From contig CALESS010000021.1 of assembly GCA_937907495.1 (NCBI GenBank), positions 1 to 9,742 of the forward strand: a stretch of DNA of 9,742 bases, given 5' to 3'. Positions 1 to 6,966 of this stretch are shown in pieces (position 1 is the stretch's first letter; the number at the start of each line of letters is the position of its first letter). The stretch is from an uncultured Anaerolineaceae bacterium. GTDB lineage: Bacteria; Chloroflexota; Anaerolineae; Anaerolineales; Anaerolineaceae. Made by a program: the position numbers and the translations under genes. The notes under the pieces are model-generated. The model was not told the DNA's origin. It worked only from the letters and a program-made list of their open reading frames with translations, and made no database searches.

Positions 1-94
1 GAAGCAGATCAAACCGGCAATCGAAAATTTTCCAATCTGGCGCCCCTATATGTAGAGCTAGCTCTTCGGTGGAGATAATCGGCCGATTGCTCAT
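1..94 (-). CDS. Rhodanese-type sulfurtransferase, N-terminal fragment (runs off window)
   Basis: Only the first 31 codons are in the window; the gene continues past position 1. The translation begins MSNRPIISTEELALHI and continues GAPDWKIFDCRFDLL. This matches the opening of the first domain of thiosulfate/3-mercaptopyruvate sulfurtransferases, where an STEWLAxHL helix is followed by a beta strand ending in VDCRFDL. Family members move sulfane sulfur from thiosulfate or mercaptopyruvate to an acceptor through a cysteine in the C-terminal part, which cannot be seen here. The ATG at 94 is preceded by GGAG (complement of 103-106) at an 8-nt spacing, which supports this start. It lies 15 nt downstream of the acetyltransferase stop codon, so the two are probably co-transcribed. 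The assignment rests on a short fragment, and whether it is a one- or two-domain rhodanese is unknown. Confidence 0.72.
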   Translation of the reverse strand, partial: MSNRPIISTEELALHIGAPDWKIFDCRFDLL

Positions 95-109
95 CTTCTG
101 CGCTCCAAA

Positions 110-1228
110 TTATAAATCTCGCTGGAATACGCGATGCGTCTTGTGAAAAGTCACCCCCATATTTTCCATATCCGACTTTGATTTGTAATTTCGCTCATCC
201 ACCTGGACGAGCTCTGCCCGTTCCCAGTTGGTAGATCGGATCGTGCGATCCAATTCGGAATAAACCAGAATGTTTGCGCCAAGTCCCTGGTATTTTGGGA
301 GAATCCCAATGCCATTCAAGTCCCCGACTTTCGTGTTTCGTAACTCCTGCATAATATCTAGCCAGCCAAAGGGATACAGTCTCCCCTTAGTGCGTTGTAA
401 GGCGGCATAGATATCGGGGTGGGATAGAACAAACCCGGCAACTTCCTCTCCACACATGATCAACTTCATCAAACCTGGCCGGTGGACTGCCATTAGATTG
501 TTGGCCATCAGCGCAAATTCAGCCTTGGTGGAAGGGTGAAAACTTGGATTGACCGAAAATGCTTCTTCATGGACAGTTTCGACCTTTGGAATCCATGATT
601 TCATCTCGCGAGTGTTCTTGAAGGTCTTAATCCAGAAATTGCCTCTCTGCCGAACACGCTCTGCCATATCATGAATTTTTTCAGGCAATTGAAAATCGCG
701 GGTCATATAGCCAGAGGCGTAATCGGACAACTTCGCCAAGCCAGAATCTTCCCACATGGTTTGATAGTAGGGTTGGTTATAAAGGATTCCAAGGGCAGGG
801 TAATACTCGAACCCTTTGATTAACAGGCCGGTACCGCTGGAGCGGATAAATCCTTTTGGCCCGATCACAGTGTTTAGGCCTCGCTTCCGAGCCCAATCGA
901 AGGCAGCCGCAAATAGAGAGCGGGAGACTTCCAGATCGTTGTAAGCCTCAAAATAGTAAAGAAATGCCGCTTCCTCATGATGGAAAGCATTGTAATTCTT
1001 GTTGTGAAGGACGGCAATTCGGCCTGCGACCTCCCCATTATTCTCCGCGAGGAAAAAATCGGCTGTCGAATGGTCGTAGAAGGGATGGCGCTGACGGTCC
1101 ATCGCCATTGCCATCTCTGTTTCGAGGGGAGGCACCCAAAATTTATTATCAGAATAGATTTCGAATGGGAGCCGGGCAAACGCCAAACGGTCAGCTGCAA
1201 TCGTAGTGTCAATCTTGCGAATAATCAC
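110..1228 (-). CDS. GNAT-fold N-acyltransferase family protein (YghO-like)
   Basis: Cytosolic protein of about 372 residues resembling the roughly 375-residue bacterial GNAT-like family that includes E. coli YghO; its substrate is unknown. Numbering from the TTG at 1234, the N-terminal part has the family signatures FWVPPL (32-37), HPFYDH (50-55) and an AENNGEVAGRIAVL strand-turn-strand (63-76). The centre has GPKGF and NQPYY, and the C-terminal part has a GNAT motif-A-like stretch, GIGILPKYQGLG (308-319), where acetyl-CoA pyrophosphate would bind. The longest frame opens with TTG at 1234, but GGAGG (complement of 1238-1242) sits only 3 nt from it and 9 nt from the in-frame GTG at 1228. I therefore prefer GTG, giving MIIRKIDTT as the N-terminus. 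The gene follows pyk after about 75 nt with no clear terminator, and precedes the rhodanese by 15 nt. The family call is fairly secure; any specific function is not. Confidence 0.82.
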   Translation of the reverse strand: MIIRKIDTTIAADRLAFARLPFEIYSDNKFWVPPLETEMAMAMDRQRHPFYDHSTADFFLAENNGEVAGRIAVLHNKNYNAFHHEEAAFLYYFEAYNDLEVSRSLFAAAFDWARKRGLNTVIGPKGFIRSSGTGLLIKGFEYYPALGILYNQPYYQTMWEDSGLAKLSDYASGYMTRDFQLPEKIHDMAERVRQRGNFWIKTFKNTREMKSWIPKVETVHEEAFSVNPSFHPSTKAEFALMANNLMAVHRPGLMKLIMCGEEVAGFVLSHPDIYAALQRTKGRLYPFGWLDIMQELRNTKVGDLNGIGILPKYQGLGANILVYSELDRTIRSTNWERAELVQVDERNYKSKSDMENMGVTFHKTHRVFQRDL

Positions 1229-1237
1229 AAACAATAT

Positions 1238-1242
1238 CCTCC
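1238..1242 (-). promoter_or_regulatory. Shine-Dalgarno GGAGG deciding the GTG start of the GNAT gene
   Basis: The complement of 1238-1242 reads GGAGG. It is 9 nt before GTG at 1228 and only 3 nt before TTG at 1234, which favours GTG as the initiation codon. Confidence 0.65.
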
Positions 1243-1303
1243 AGTGGATTTCGTATTCCAGAAAGTAAATTTAAAATAATGCGTATAGCCATATAAACAA
1301 ACA

Positions 1304-2740
1304 TTAACTAATCGTATGAAGTAAGGCTAAATTCGGTAAACGAAAAGAGCCAACCGGGAAACCACTCAGGATGATGACTTGATCTCCTTCCCGGATGGAA
1401 GGGGTGGAAAGAAGTGCTTTTTCTACAGTCAAAATCATTTCCTCCACCGTATTGGCAAAGGGAACCAGGAAGGGGGTGACGCCCCAATAGAGGTTCATTC
1501 TTTGGTAAGTTCTAACCAGAGGGGTCAGGCCAATGATTGGAACGCGCGGCCTGGATTTTGACATCATCAGGGCTGTGCGGCCCGTTTGTGTAAAGACAGC
1601 AATAGCAGCGACGTTACGATCATGGGCAAGCTCGCGAGCGGCGCGGGTCATGGAAATTGCATCATCGCGGGTTTCTTCCGAGAAGATATTGTTATGCCCC
1701 CAATCGCCAAAATGGTGCTCGGCTTCTGTGACAATTAAATTCATCATTTGCACCGCTTCCACCGGATAAGCTCCGCTGGCAGTTTCTCCGGAAAGCATAA
1801 CCGCATCTGTGCCATCGAAGATGGCATTGGCAACATCGGATGCCTCTGCCCGGGTGGGGCGGGGGTTATGAATCATCGAGTCCAACATTTGAGTAGCTGT
1901 AATCACAATTTTTGCATGTAAATTTGCTTCCTGGATAATTCGTTTCTGGGTAATGGGCACCTCTGCAGGCGATGTCTCTACAGCCAGGTCTCCGCGGGCG
2001 ACCATCACTCCATCGGTAGCATGGAGTATTTCGTGTAAATTCACGATCGCTTCGGGCCGTTCCAGCTTGGCAATGATGGGGATTTCAAAGTTAACAGGTG
2101 CGATCCGGCGGATGGCCTGACGGACAATCTCAATATCGCTCGCGGAGCGAACGAAAGAAATTGCCACCGCATCCACACCCTGGCTTAAGCCAAAAATTAA
2201 ATCTTCTTCATCCTTTTCGGTAAAGCCAGGAATAACCAGTTTTGCCCCGGGCAAATTAACCCCCTTATTGGAGGTAAGGGTTCCTCCAAGGACAACTTTG
2301 GCAAGGATGGCGTCACTTCTTACTTCCACAACCTCCATCTCCAAATTGCCATCATCCAAGAGAATGCGATTGCCCGGCTCGATGGCCTCCTTAAGATTGG
2401 GCACATCCATTGGGATGATGATTGCCCCCAGATGATCATAACTGCACTCCATGCCCTGGCAGAGGTTGACAATCTGTCCTGCCTTTAATTCAACCCCTTC
2501 CGGAGGCAATTTTCCCACGCGCAGTTTGGGGCCTTGAAGGTCCTGAAGGATGGTAATGGGCCGGCCGAGTTTATCGGAAAGGTGTCGGATCAACTTAATC
2601 CTGGCAGCATGGTCCTGGTGAGTACCGTGAGAAAAATTGAGCCGGGCAACATTGAGGCCGGATTGGATTAAGCGGGTGAGCGTGAGTTCATCCTGACTGG
2701 TAGGGCCTATGGTAGCCACAATTTTTGCGGAACGATTCAC
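1304..2740 (-). CDS. pyk: Pyruvate kinase
   Basis: Catalyses phosphoenolpyruvate + ADP to pyruvate + ATP, the last step of glycolysis, in the cytosol. The length (478 residues from GTG) is normal. Numbering from the upstream ATG at 2752, the barrel opens with KIVATIGPTS (10-19) and ARLNFSHG (36-43). The B domain starts after LQDLQGPKLRVG (69-80). The signature IIAKLERPEAI (226-236) carries the catalytic Lys229 and the metal ligand Glu231, ARGDL (252-256) carries Asp255, and TATQML (285-290) carries the active-site Thr. DAVMLSGETASG (316-327) and a C-domain FTQTGRTA (387-394) follow. The open frame extends to ATG 2752, but no ribosome site precedes that codon. GGAGGT lies inside the extension, 5 nt before GTG 2740, which gives the family-typical N-terminus MNRSAKIVATIG. 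It appears to have its own promoter and is separated from rocD by a hairpin. Allosteric effectors cannot be deduced. Confidence 0.96.
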   Translation of the reverse strand: MNRSAKIVATIGPTSQDELTLTRLIQSGLNVARLNFSHGTHQDHAARIKLIRHLSDKLGRPITILQDLQGPKLRVGKLPPEGVELKAGQIVNLCQGMECSYDHLGAIIIPMDVPNLKEAIEPGNRILLDDGNLEMEVVEVRSDAILAKVVLGGTLTSNKGVNLPGAKLVIPGFTEKDEEDLIFGLSQGVDAVAISFVRSASDIEIVRQAIRRIAPVNFEIPIIAKLERPEAIVNLHEILHATDGVMVARGDLAVETSPAEVPITQKRIIQEANLHAKIVITATQMLDSMIHNPRPTRAEASDVANAIFDGTDAVMLSGETASGAYPVEAVQMMNLIVTEAEHHFGDWGHNNIFSEETRDDAISMTRAARELAHDRNVAAIAVFTQTGRTALMMSKSRPRVPIIGLTPLVRTYQRMNLYWGVTPFLVPFANTVEEMILTVEKALLSTPSIREGDQVIILSGFPVGSFRLPNLALLHTIS

Positions 2741-2744
2741 ATTG

Positions 2745-2750
2745 ACCTCC
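2745..2750 (-). promoter_or_regulatory. Shine-Dalgarno GGAGGT deciding the GTG start of pyk
   Basis: The complement of 2745-2750 reads GGAGGT. It overlaps the in-frame ATG at 2752-2750 and lies 5 nt (counted from GGAGG) upstream of GTG at 2740, so ATG 2752 is unlikely to be the real start. Confidence 0.65.
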
Positions 2751-2770
2751 ATCTGTAGTTACTTCGGCAG

Positions 2771-2791
2771 CAAGATACTTTGAACATCTTG
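2771..2791. promoter_or_regulatory. Imperfect dyad in the pyk leader, possible operator
   Basis: Arms CAAGAT (2771-2776) and ATCTTG (2786-2791) are exact reverse complements separated by 9 nt. The dyad lies just downstream of the predicted pyk -10 box, between promoter and start codon, a position suited to a repressor site or a weak RNA hairpin. Six-base arms can arise by chance, so this is tentative. Confidence 0.3.
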
Positions 2792-2803
2792 TGTTGGTTA
2801 ATT

Positions 2804-2809
2804 ATTATA
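2804..2809 (-). promoter_or_regulatory. Candidate -10 box of the pyk promoter
   Basis: The complement of 2804-2809 is a perfect TATAAT in an AT-rich stretch between the hairpin and pyk, which would place the transcript start near 2797. No recognisable -35 element lies at the usual distance; that position falls within the GC-rich hairpin arm. Another AT-rich hexamer, TATAAA, is at 2814-2819. Confidence 0.45.
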
Positions 2810-2822
2810 TCCATTTATAATG

Positions 2823-2852
2823 GCTTGCGCCGCACATAGGCGCGGCGCAAGC
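2823..2852 (-). terminator. GC-rich hairpin after rocD, probable terminator
   Basis: GCTTGCGCCGC (2823-2833) and GCGGCGCAAGC (2842-2852) form a perfect 11-bp inverted repeat with an 8-nt loop, starting 34 nt beyond the rocD stop codon. In the minus direction it is followed by an AT-rich stretch (CATTATAAATGG) instead of a clean run of T, so termination could be partial or Rho-assisted. The position between two same-strand units favours a terminator, but mRNA 3'-end stabilisation is an alternative. Confidence 0.6.
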
Positions 2853-2886
2853 AAGATTGTTGTGAAACATTCAATTTTTATGCCAA

Positions 2887-4104
2887 TCAGGGCATCATGA
2901 GCACTTTCCGAATTCTCTCCAGAGCCCAATCTATGGTTTCTTTATCAATCACCAACGGGGGAGCGAAACGGATCACGTGCTGATGGGTCTCTTTGGCCAA
3001 AATTCCTTGTTGTTTAAGCTCTTCACAGAATCGGCGAGCCCCACCGGCTTCCGGCTTGAGTTCCACCCCGATCAGTAAGCCGCGTCCGCGCACTTCTTTA
3101 ATGTGAGGCGAGTTGATTTCTGCGAGCTGATCCACAAAATATTCACCCAGTTGAAAAGCGTTTTCAATCAACTTTTCATCCATAATGACTTTCAAGGATG
3201 CCCGGGCAACCGCGGCAGCCAGGGGATTTCCGCCAAAGGTGGAACCGTGTTCCCCCGGTTGGAAGAGGCTCATAAGTGGGGAATCCGCGAGAACCGCCGA
3301 AACGGGATAGAAACCACCGGACAGGGCTTTACCAATGATGATCATATCCGGGCGAACATTCTCATAATCCGAGGCGAAGAGCTTGCCTGTTCGTCCCAAT
3401 CCGGTTTGAATTTCATCAGCAATCAAAAGGACGTTGTTCTCCCGGCAGATTTGCACGACTTTTGACAGATAGCCATTTGGGGGAATTATGACTCCCGCTT
3501 CGCCTTGAATCGGCTCCAGCATAACGGCGGCGGTGTTCGGGGTGATGGCTGCCGCAATGGCCTCGGCATCTCCATAGGGGGTGACAGTAAAGCCCGGCGT
3601 GAAGGGGCCAAAATCATCACGATAGGAAGGTTCAGTCGAAAATGAAACGATTGAAATGGTGCGCCCATGGAAATTGCCTGTGGCTACAATTATTTCTGCC
3701 TGGTGGCGGGGGACTTTTTTAACCTGGTAGGCCCATTTTCTAGCCAACTTCAGGGCGGTTTCAACCGCTTCTGCGCCGCTATTCATAGGCAGAGACATTT
3801 CATAGCCGGTTAAGGCTGAAAGCTCCTGGTAGAGCAGGGGAAGTTGATCGTTGCGGAAAGCACGCGAGGTGAGAGTGACCCTGCCTGCCTGCTCTATAAG
3901 GGCTGCCAATATATCAGGATGGACGTGACCCTGGTTCACCGCCGAGTAAGCGCTTAAACAATCAAGAAATCGGTTCCCATCCACATCATATACCCAGACG
4001 CCCTTGGCGTGCGAGATGACGACATCCAGGGGATGATAATTATGGGCGCCAAATTTCTCTTCAATTTCGATATAATCACGCGTTTTCATTTGATCTACTT
4101 TCAT
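2887..4104 (-). CDS. rocD: Ornithine aminotransferase (ornithine--oxo-acid transaminase)
   Basis: PLP-dependent class III aminotransferase, 405 residues, a typical length. It converts ornithine + 2-oxoglutarate to glutamate-5-semialdehyde + glutamate, reversibly, in the cytosol. Residues I recognise from ornithine aminotransferases are present: GAHNYHPL with Tyr23 and [10 protein letters not shown] with Tyr53 (the pair giving ornithine specificity in the human enzyme), TSRAF (79-83), GNFHGRT with Arg148, EPIQGEAGV with Glu202, [11 protein letters not shown] (230-240) with the PLP-binding Asp230, GKALSGG with Schiff-base Lys259, GSTFGGNP (287-294) and IRFAPP with Arg379. The [10 protein letters not shown] and Tyr23 features argue against the related acetylornithine aminotransferase ArgD. 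The start is 3 nt after the argF stop with no good ribosome site, so translation is probably coupled to argF. Met6 is a possible alternative start. A hairpin follows the stop codon. Confidence 0.94.
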   Translation of the reverse strand: MKVDQMKTRDYIEIEEKFGAHNYHPLDVVISHAKGVWVYDVDGNRFLDCLSAYSAVNQGHVHPDILAALIEQAGRVTLTSRAFRNDQLPLLYQELSALTGYEMSLPMNSGAEAVETALKLARKWAYQVKKVPRHQAEIIVATGNFHGRTISIVSFSTEPSYRDDFGPFTPGFTVTPYGDAEAIAAAITPNTAAVMLEPIQGEAGVIIPPNGYLSKVVQICRENNVLLIADEIQTGLGRTGKLFASDYENVRPDMIIIGKALSGGFYPVSAVLADSPLMSLFQPGEHGSTFGGNPLAAAVARASLKVIMDEKLIENAFQLGEYFVDQLAEINSPHIKEVRGRGLLIGVELKPEAGGARRFCEELKQQGILAKETHQHVIRFAPPLVIDKETIDWALERIRKVLMMP

Positions 4105-4107
4105 GGG

Positions 4108-5028
4108 TTAGCTTAGTAATTGAACAAGGATGGCTTTTTGAGCATGCATCCGGTTATGAGCCTGAGGGAAAATCACAGAATGCAGACCATCTGCAACTTC
4201 ATCTGTCAATTCCTGGTTGCGGTGAGCAGGCAGGCAATGCATGACGATGACATGTTTACGAGCTTCGGTGACCAGTTTTTCATTCACCTGGAAAGGAGGA
4301 AAGACCTGTTTTCGTTTCTCGGTCTCCGCTTCCTGTCCCATGCTGGTCCAGGTGTCTGTATAGATTACATCCGCTTCACGAACGGCTTCGTGGGCATCAC
4401 GTAGTGTGCGGATGGTACTGCCGGAGCCCGCCGCAAATTCGTGGGCTTTTTGCAGGGCGAACTCAGAAAGGTCGTAACCTTCCGGGCTGGCGAGTGTAAA
4501 ATTCGCTCCCAATTTGGTGCAAATATGCATCAGGGATACGGCTACATTGTTACCATCGCCAATGAAGGTAACGTTCAACCCTTTCATGGATCCAAAACGT
4601 TCAACAATGGTTAAGGCATCTGCCAATGCCTGGCAGGGATGGTTGTAATCGGACAGGCCGTTGATAACGGGAACATCTGCCCAGGTTGCAAGCTCCACCA
4701 CGTGGTTGTGATCAAAGACGCGGGCCATAATTCCCTGGACATAACCGGAGAGGACGCGCGCTACATCGGCAATGGATTCGCGCTGGCCCAACCCGATTTC
4801 AGCCGGAGAGATGTAAAGCGCATCTCCGCCCAGGTGGCGCATTCCCATCTCAAAACTGATGCGGGTTCGCAAGCTTGGTTTTTGAAAAATTAATCCCAGA
4901 ACTTTTCCTTTGAGCACCGGTTTGTTGCCGCCGGATTGATGCTCTTTCTTAAGAAAAATCGCCAGGTCGAGCAGGTTTTGCAGCTCAAGCGGCGTGTAAT
5001 CTGAGATGGCAATAAAATCCTTTTTCAT
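4108..5028 (-). CDS. argF: Ornithine carbamoyltransferase
   Basis: Catalyses carbamoyl phosphate + ornithine to citrulline + phosphate, in the cytosol, usually as a trimer. It has 306 residues, normal for the family. The carbamoyl-phosphate loop reads SLRTR (52-56) instead of the commoner [13 protein letters not shown] (130-137) is intact. The ornithine-binding DTWTSMG (225-231) and HCLPAHR (264-270) motifs identify ornithine as substrate and argue against N-acetyl- or N-succinylornithine transcarbamylases and aspartate carbamoyltransferase. The ATG at 5028 has GGAG (complement of 5034-5037) at a 5-nt spacing. It is the first gene of an operon with rocD, only 3 nt downstream. Motifs alone do not tell whether the enzyme serves arginine synthesis (ArgF) or citrulline breakdown (ArcB); rocD as partner leaves both open. 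Confidence 0.95.
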   Translation of the reverse strand: MKKDFIAISDYTPLELQNLLDLAIFLKKEHQSGGNKPVLKGKVLGLIFQKPSLRTRISFEMGMRHLGGDALYISPAEIGLGQRESIADVARVLSGYVQGIMARVFDHNHVVELATWADVPVINGLSDYNHPCQALADALTIVERFGSMKGLNVTFIGDGNNVAVSLMHICTKLGANFTLASPEGYDLSEFALQKAHEFAAGSGSTIRTLRDAHEAVREADVIYTDTWTSMGQEAETEKRKQVFPPFQVNEKLVTEARKHVIVMHCLPAHRNQELTDEVADGLHSVIFPQAHNRMHAQKAILVQLLS

Positions 5029-5067
5029 GGGAACTCCTTCGGGGAAATTGAGCTTACATGCTTGTTG

Positions 5068-5095
5068 AGTATATCATAAGGGAAAATCCAGGTAA
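5068..5095 (-). promoter_or_regulatory. Extended -10 promoter of argF-rocD
   Basis: On the minus strand an extended -10 element TGATATACT (complement of 5068-5076) follows TTACCT (complement of 5090-5095) with a 16-nt spacer. The predicted start near 5061 leaves a leader of about 33 nt carrying the GGAG site. This is the best-looking promoter in the window, although it is judged by eye. Confidence 0.55.
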
Positions 5096-5135
5096 GTGAC
5101 TGAAAGATAGCTAATCGGCATGAGCTTTGTCACTT
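5094..5135. repeat. Imperfect inverted repeat upstream of argF
   Basis: AAGTGAC-TG-AAAG (5094-5106) pairs with CTTTGTCACTT (5125-5135), giving 11 bp broken by a 2-nt bulge, around an 18-nt loop. It overlaps the edge of the argF -35 element, so it could be an operator. It could also be a chance dyad in AT-rich intergenic DNA. Confidence 0.35.
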
Positions 5136-5147
5136 GAATGTATTCAA
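5134..5147. promoter_or_regulatory. Palindrome TTGAATGTATTCAA, candidate operator between argF and patatin gene
   Basis: Perfect 6-bp arms TTGAAT and ATTCAA flank GT. The half-sites TGAAT/ATTCA are those of the ArgR/AhrC ARG box, but they are separated by 2 nt where the E. coli-type box has 4. It is centred about 80 nt upstream of the predicted argF start. A second small palindrome, TTGAT-C-ATCAA, lies at 5165-5175. The regulator is unknown. Confidence 0.35.
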
Positions 5148-5262
5148 CACGCTCGGGATTTTTCTTGATCATCAATGCTGGAATTGAGAGATGGGAGGGC
5201 AATATTCCATTTCTGACATTACAAGGTTAATTAATTTCTTCAAACAGGGATAAAATTAAAGC

Positions 5263-6102
5263 ATGGAACAAAAAACATTGGCTTTAGCTTTGGGGGGCGG
5301 CGGCGCACGCGGCCTGGCTCATATCGGTGTTGTCAAGGTATTGCAGGATGCGGGAATCCGCATTGACTACCTGGCGGGGACCAGTTTCGGTGGAATTGTG
5401 GGAGCAGCTCTTGCCTCCGGAAAATCAATTGCTGAAATAGAGGATTTCGCCTTGCATTTCAGCCAATTCCGGGAAATGATGAAATTAATGGACCTGACAA
5501 CCCACCGCCGGGGCTTGTTTCATGGGGAGAAGATTCGCAAATTTCTGGCCAATTGGCTGGGAGAAGACCTAACTTTTGAATCATTAAGGATCCCCCTGGT
5601 GATGAATGCTGTAAATTTATCCACCGGACAGGAAGTGGCACTGCACGAAGGGCCGGTAATGCCTGCGTTGTTTAGCACGATGTGCATCCCGGGTGTCTTT
5701 TCCCCAGTTTTCTACAAAGACCAATGGCTGGTGGATGGCGGAGTTCTGAATAATGTGCCGGTGGAACCGGCTCGAATGTTCAACCCACAAGTGGTGATCG
5801 GCGTGGATGTCCAACTGAACCCGGCCTTGGAACCTCACTGGAAAACTTCATCCTATAAGCCGCGTTGGCCGGTTCCTGCTCCCGACTTTTTCCTGGACTT
5901 TTACCGGGCGATGCTCATTATGATTTCCGCCCAGACGGAAATCCGTCTGAAGAACTCTCCTCCAGATCTGCTGCTCTCCCCATCCATGGACCCGGAAATT
6001 ACGATGTTTATGGGGTTTCCACGAGCAGAAGAGGCGATTGCTGCCGGTGAGAAAGCTACCCAGCAGTATCTGCCGGAAATCATTCAGTTAATCCAAAAAT
6101 AA
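5263..6102 (+). CDS. Patatin-like phospholipase/esterase (RssA/YlbK type)
   Basis: Serine hydrolase of the patatin family, 279 residues, the usual size of the short bacterial single-domain type. The catalytic dyad is clear: oxyanion-hole loop GGGGARGLAHIGV (11-23), nucleophile elbow GTSFGG with Ser41, and DGG with Asp158. A strand PLVMNAVNLSTG (111-122) and the NNVPVEPAR helix start (163-171) also fit. No signal peptide or membrane segment is visible, so it probably acts in the cytoplasm, perhaps on membrane lipid acyl esters; the natural substrate is unknown. The ATG at 5263 follows AGGGA (5246-5250) at a rather long 12-nt spacing. It is divergent from argF and ends 14 nt from the convergent membrane-protein gene, with no terminator between them, so the two transcripts probably overlap at their 3' ends. 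Confidence 0.9.
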   Translation: MEQKTLALALGGGGARGLAHIGVVKVLQDAGIRIDYLAGTSFGGIVGAALASGKSIAEIEDFALHFSQFREMMKLMDLTTHRRGLFHGEKIRKFLANWLGEDLTFESLRIPLVMNAVNLSTGQEVALHEGPVMPALFSTMCIPGVFSPVFYKDQWLVDGGVLNNVPVEPARMFNPQVVIGVDVQLNPALEPHWKTSSYKPRWPVPAPDFFLDFYRAMLIMISAQTEIRLKNSPPDLLLSPSMDPEITMFMGFPRAEEAIAAGEKATQQYLPEIIQLIQK

Positions 6103-6116
6103 ACCGATCAGAACTA

Positions 6117-6947
6117 CTAGCGGCGCATCCCGCGGCGGATGAGCAGCAAGTACACACCAAAAATGATGAGGGCGATGGAACCGGTGTTACCTATGAAATT
6201 CATCGCTGTACCCGGGCTGCCGCCTATGTACAATCCCCAACCCACCATGGCCAGTATACCGCCCGGAATTAATGGCCACCAGATGAAGCGATGCATTCGA
6301 GCCTTGGAAAAGAATGTGATCATAATCCAGCCGAGGGCCAGCATCACCAACATGACCCCGGTTTGAGTCAATGCCTGGCCGGGGTTGATCCAGCCCCAAT
6401 AAACAGCCGGGCCTGCAGACACCACCAGCGAGCCGGCAACAATCAACCCGAACAGACGCTCGTAAACTCCCCAAGCCAGCAATGCAAGCCCCAGGCCAAT
6501 GGATGGATAGAGGATAAAATCCAGGAAGCGTAACGGGGTGAAGGCAAACACAACCCCGGTTCCTCCCATCACTCCAGCGGGTATGAGCGCCCACCAGGCA
6601 AATTCGCGGTGGAAAAGGAGGGGAGCAAAAGCCATGGCAATCCAGCCGGCAGTGACTGCGATCAATAGGGCTCCCACTTGATGCATCCGGGCAAGCTTAA
6701 ACAACGGGGAAAATCCCAGAAATAAGCCGATGCCAAGTCCAGTCAGCAGAATCCCCGGTAACAGCCATGCCATGGAACGGCGGCGCAGGCCAGCTACAAA
6801 CAATAGGGCGCCAAAGGCTGGCAGTAAGGCCAACACCAACCAGCCGGTTTGTAAGCGCTGCTCTGTCACAATCACCAGGCCAATTACAATCAGTGATCCT
6901 CCCAGCCAGGGCAGGTACACTGTGCTCTTCCGTTCTGGTGCATTCAT
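6117..6947 (-). CDS. Polytopic membrane protein with three internal repeats, in two-component operon
   Basis: I do not recognise a named family. The 276-residue protein is almost wholly hydrophobic, with about eight or nine membrane segments separated by short charged loops such as GLRRRS, ARMH and KARMHR, and it ends in RRGMRR. Three related units of about 60 residues are visible: 34-91, 92-151 and 197-256. Each has a G/GW-rich membrane segment, a short basic loop, a P-G segment (WLLPG at 61-65, WALIPAG at 119-125, WPLIPGG at 224-230), then a glycine-rich helix and S/T-P. The last two units match best. The start has GGAGA (complement of 6955-6959) at 7 nt. Two TAG codons end the frame in tandem. 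It is the third gene after the kinase and response regulator, 19 nt downstream, so it is probably co-expressed; a sensor partner, target or transporter component are all possible. Confidence 0.8.
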   Translation of the reverse strand: MNAPERKSTVYLPWLGGSLIVIGLVIVTEQRLQTGWLVLALLPAFGALLFVAGLRRRSMAWLLPGILLTGLGIGLFLGFSPLFKLARMHQVGALLIAVTAGWIAMAFAPLLFHREFAWWALIPAGVMGGTGVVFAFTPLRFLDFILYPSIGLGLALLAWGVYERLFGLIVAGSLVVSAGPAVYWGWINPGQALTQTGVMLVMLALGWIMITFFSKARMHRFIWWPLIPGGILAMVGWGLYIGGSPGTAMNFIGNTGSIALIIFGVYLLLIRRGMRR

Positions 6948-6966
6948 GGGTATGTCTCCGTTCGTC

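Noticed and set aside
856..1206. Plus-strand open frame of 116 codons opposite the GNAT gene
   Set aside because: It lies wholly inside a gene with clear family motifs, and its translation is low-complexity and rich in Arg/Pro/Ser without recognisable features: a shadow frame.
2823..2852. Perfect inverted repeat considered as a transposon end or attachment site
   Set aside because: It is a single compact hairpin just after a stop codon, with no second copy, target duplication or recombinase gene nearby.
2887..4104. Acetylornithine aminotransferase (argD) as identity
   Set aside because: The Tyr23 and Tyr53 motifs ([14 protein letters not shown]) and the GNFHGRT context match ornithine aminotransferases better.
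4108..5028. N-acetyl- or N-succinylornithine transcarbamylase, suggested by SLRTR
   Set aside because: The ornithine-binding DTWTSMG and HCLPAHR motifs are intact, and the overall sequence follows ordinary ornithine carbamoyltransferase.
5213..5256. Promoter for the patatin gene (CTGACA at 5213-5218, TAAAAT at 5251-5256)
   Set aside because: The two elements are far too widely spaced to belong together, and no well-spaced -35/-10 pair could be found.
6187..6594. Alternative minus-strand frame of 135 codons inside the membrane-protein gene
   Set aside because: It is a different frame of the same strand within a gene whose own frame shows repeats and membrane segments; the alternative product is Cys/Gly/Arg-rich and incoherent.
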